A stretch of 7,370 nucleotides of DNA. Origin: Cyanobium sp. (lineage in GTDB: Bacteria; Cyanobacteriota; Cyanobacteriia; PCC-6307; Cyanobiaceae). Below, piece by piece: positions 6,382-7,370 of this stretch (its first letter is position 1; the number at the start of each line of letters is the position of its first letter). Where the stretch lies: assembly GCA_014191535.1 (NCBI GenBank), contig BJHC01000067.1:1-7370 (forward strand), given 5' to 3'. Position numbers and translations under genes: made by a program. The notes under the pieces are model-generated. The model was not told where the DNA came from. It ran no database searches and saw only the letters and a program-made list of their open reading frames with translations.

Positions 6382-7370
6382 CTCCGGCACCACGCCACTG
6401 CGCAACAGCAGCTGATCAATGCCGGCCAGGTAGGTCCAGTCGCCCTGGCTGGGGGCCCAGGGCCGTTGCTCCAGGGCCTGCGCCAGTTGCAGCAGCTGCT
6501 CCGCGGAGCAGGGCACCGGGGCGTCGTAGTGGGCCGGCACCAGCCAGCGCAGCTCCGGCAGCTCCGCCAGCCGCCGCAGCCAGGCCAGCAGCAACGCCTG
6601 GGCGCGGGGAAACACAAGCCGCTCCAGCACCGGGGCCACCTGCAGCCCCCCCACCGCCTGGCCCTGCAGCTCGGCGAACACCGCCGCCGAACTGCGCGAC
6701 CAGTGGAAGGGGTAGAGGCCGAAATAGCTGCGGGCATCGCGGCAGCCGGGCCGGAAGGCCTGGCCCAGCAGCTGGGGCAGGGTTGGCACCGCCAGGGCCT
6801 CGGGGCGCAGGTAGGAGGCGAACAGGGCCAGGCGCTGCCAGCCCTTCAGCCGCAGTTCGGGGCTGTCGGTGAGGGGTTGATCGCCGCGGTCGCGGGCGTG
6901 GAACAGCAGCGGCGTGGGGTCGGCATCGAACAGCTCGGGCGGCTGGGGGTTGATGGCCACCAGGGCATCGGTGATCAGCAGGGCGCCGCTGCTGCGGTGC
7001 AGGCAGCTGAATTCCTGAAAACGGCCCAGGCCCAGGTCGAGGGGCCCCAGCGACAGCCACTGCAGCTCATCGCTGTGGGGATAGCCCTGCTCGCCCAGCA
7101 CGCGGGTGCGGCGCCGGGGGAAGCCCAGCCAGCTGGCGGGCAGGTTGAGCGGGAAGCTCCATTGGCCAGGGGTGACCCACACCGTGGCCTCGGGGTAGGC
7201 CCGGGCCATGGCCGGCACCGGCAGCTTGTGCTCCAGGCCGGAGGCGGTGGGCAGCACGATCGACTGCACCGGCCCGTAGCGCTGCTCCAGATCGAGCAGG
7301 GCGCGGCGCACCTGGCCGGTGGGGGCCACGGGGGCGTAGAGCATCAGGCCGCCGCGCACCCGGGCGACGG
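6367..7370 (-). CDS. DUF4336 family protein, N-terminus outside window
   Basis: This is a DUF4336 family protein, a family I recall as related to the metallo-beta-lactamase fold but without an assigned reaction. About 334 residues are visible. Beginning with VARVRGGLMLYAPVAPTGQ, the family segments follow in order: VLPTASGLEHKLPV, WVTPGQWSFPLNLPASWLG, CLHRSSGALLITDALVAI, LLFHARD, KGWQRLALFASYLRP and WLVPAHYDAPV. The classical HxHxDH zinc motif is absent, so hydrolase activity should not be assumed. The first in-window GTG (7357-7359) is inside the conserved GGLMLYAPVAPT segment and is not the start. The frame stays open to the right edge, and family members usually have an N-terminal Trp/Pro-rich region that must lie beyond it. 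The C-terminus, ending EQPLG, overlaps the convergent terminator hairpin. Confidence 0.88.
   Translation of the reverse strand, partial: VARVRGGLMLYAPVAPTGQVRRALLDLEQRYGPVQSIVLPTASGLEHKLPVPAMARAYPEATVWVTPGQWSFPLNLPASWLGFPRRRTRVLGEQGYPHSDELQWLSLGPLDLGLGRFQEFSCLHRSSGALLITDALVAINPQPPELFDADPTPLLFHARDRGDQPLTDSPELRLKGWQRLALFASYLRPEALAVPTLPQLLGQAFRPGCRDARSYFGLYPFHWSRSSAAVFAELQGQAVGGLQVAPVLERLVFPRAQALLLAWLRRLAELPELRWLVPAHYDAPVPCSAEQLLQLAQALEQRPWAPSQGDWTYLAGIDQLLLRSGVVPEQPLG

Noticed and set aside
5895..6737. A 280-codon minus-strand frame across lepB, DUF760 and DUF4336
   Set aside because: It runs antisense to two real genes and out of frame with the third, so it is a shadow frame.

Overview
The window looks like the chromosome of a high-GC unicellular cyanobacterium of the Synechococcus/Cyanobium type. 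The evidence is very GC-rich DNA, a phylloquinone gene pair (menD-menB), a cyanobacterial-type glycogen synthase, and two families that are essentially cyanobacterial/plastid (DUF760 and DUF4336). All assignments rest on reading motifs; no search was run.

Layout, left to right. A minus-strand run covers 1-5351 and is transcribed in the order menD (5351-3552), menB (3562-2711), a secreted L,D-transpeptidase (2650-2024), glgA (1969-452), and then a single-pass membrane protein with a Pro/Glu-rich tail that leaves the window at base 1. Gaps are small: an 11-base overlap between menD and menB, 60 and 54 bases between the next genes, and none or almost none after glgA. On the plus strand, lepB (5404-5973) starts 52 bases from menD in head-to-head orientation and is followed after 29 bases by a DUF760 gene (6003-6350). 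A minus-strand DUF4336 gene (stop at 6367) converges on DUF760 and runs off the right edge at 7370. A perfect 9-bp GC-rich hairpin sits at that convergent junction. No stretch longer than about 60 bases lacks a gene, and I see no rRNA, tRNA, insertion sequence, CRISPR array or prophage gene.

How the genes fit together. MenD and MenB are two steps of the pathway to the naphthoquinone ring of phylloquinone (the photosystem I electron carrier) or menaquinone. GlgA stores fixed carbon as glycogen. The L,D-transpeptidase and the signal peptidase act at the envelope; the peptidase may process the transpeptidase's own signal peptide. DUF760 and DUF4336 proteins have no settled function.

This is mainly ordinary core-genome sequence, and I did not find a convincing undescribed system. 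The points most worth a second look are the missing conventional start codon of the membrane protein after glgA, its hexapeptide repeat, the L,D-transpeptidase lying between menB and glgA, and the hairpin shared by two convergent genes.
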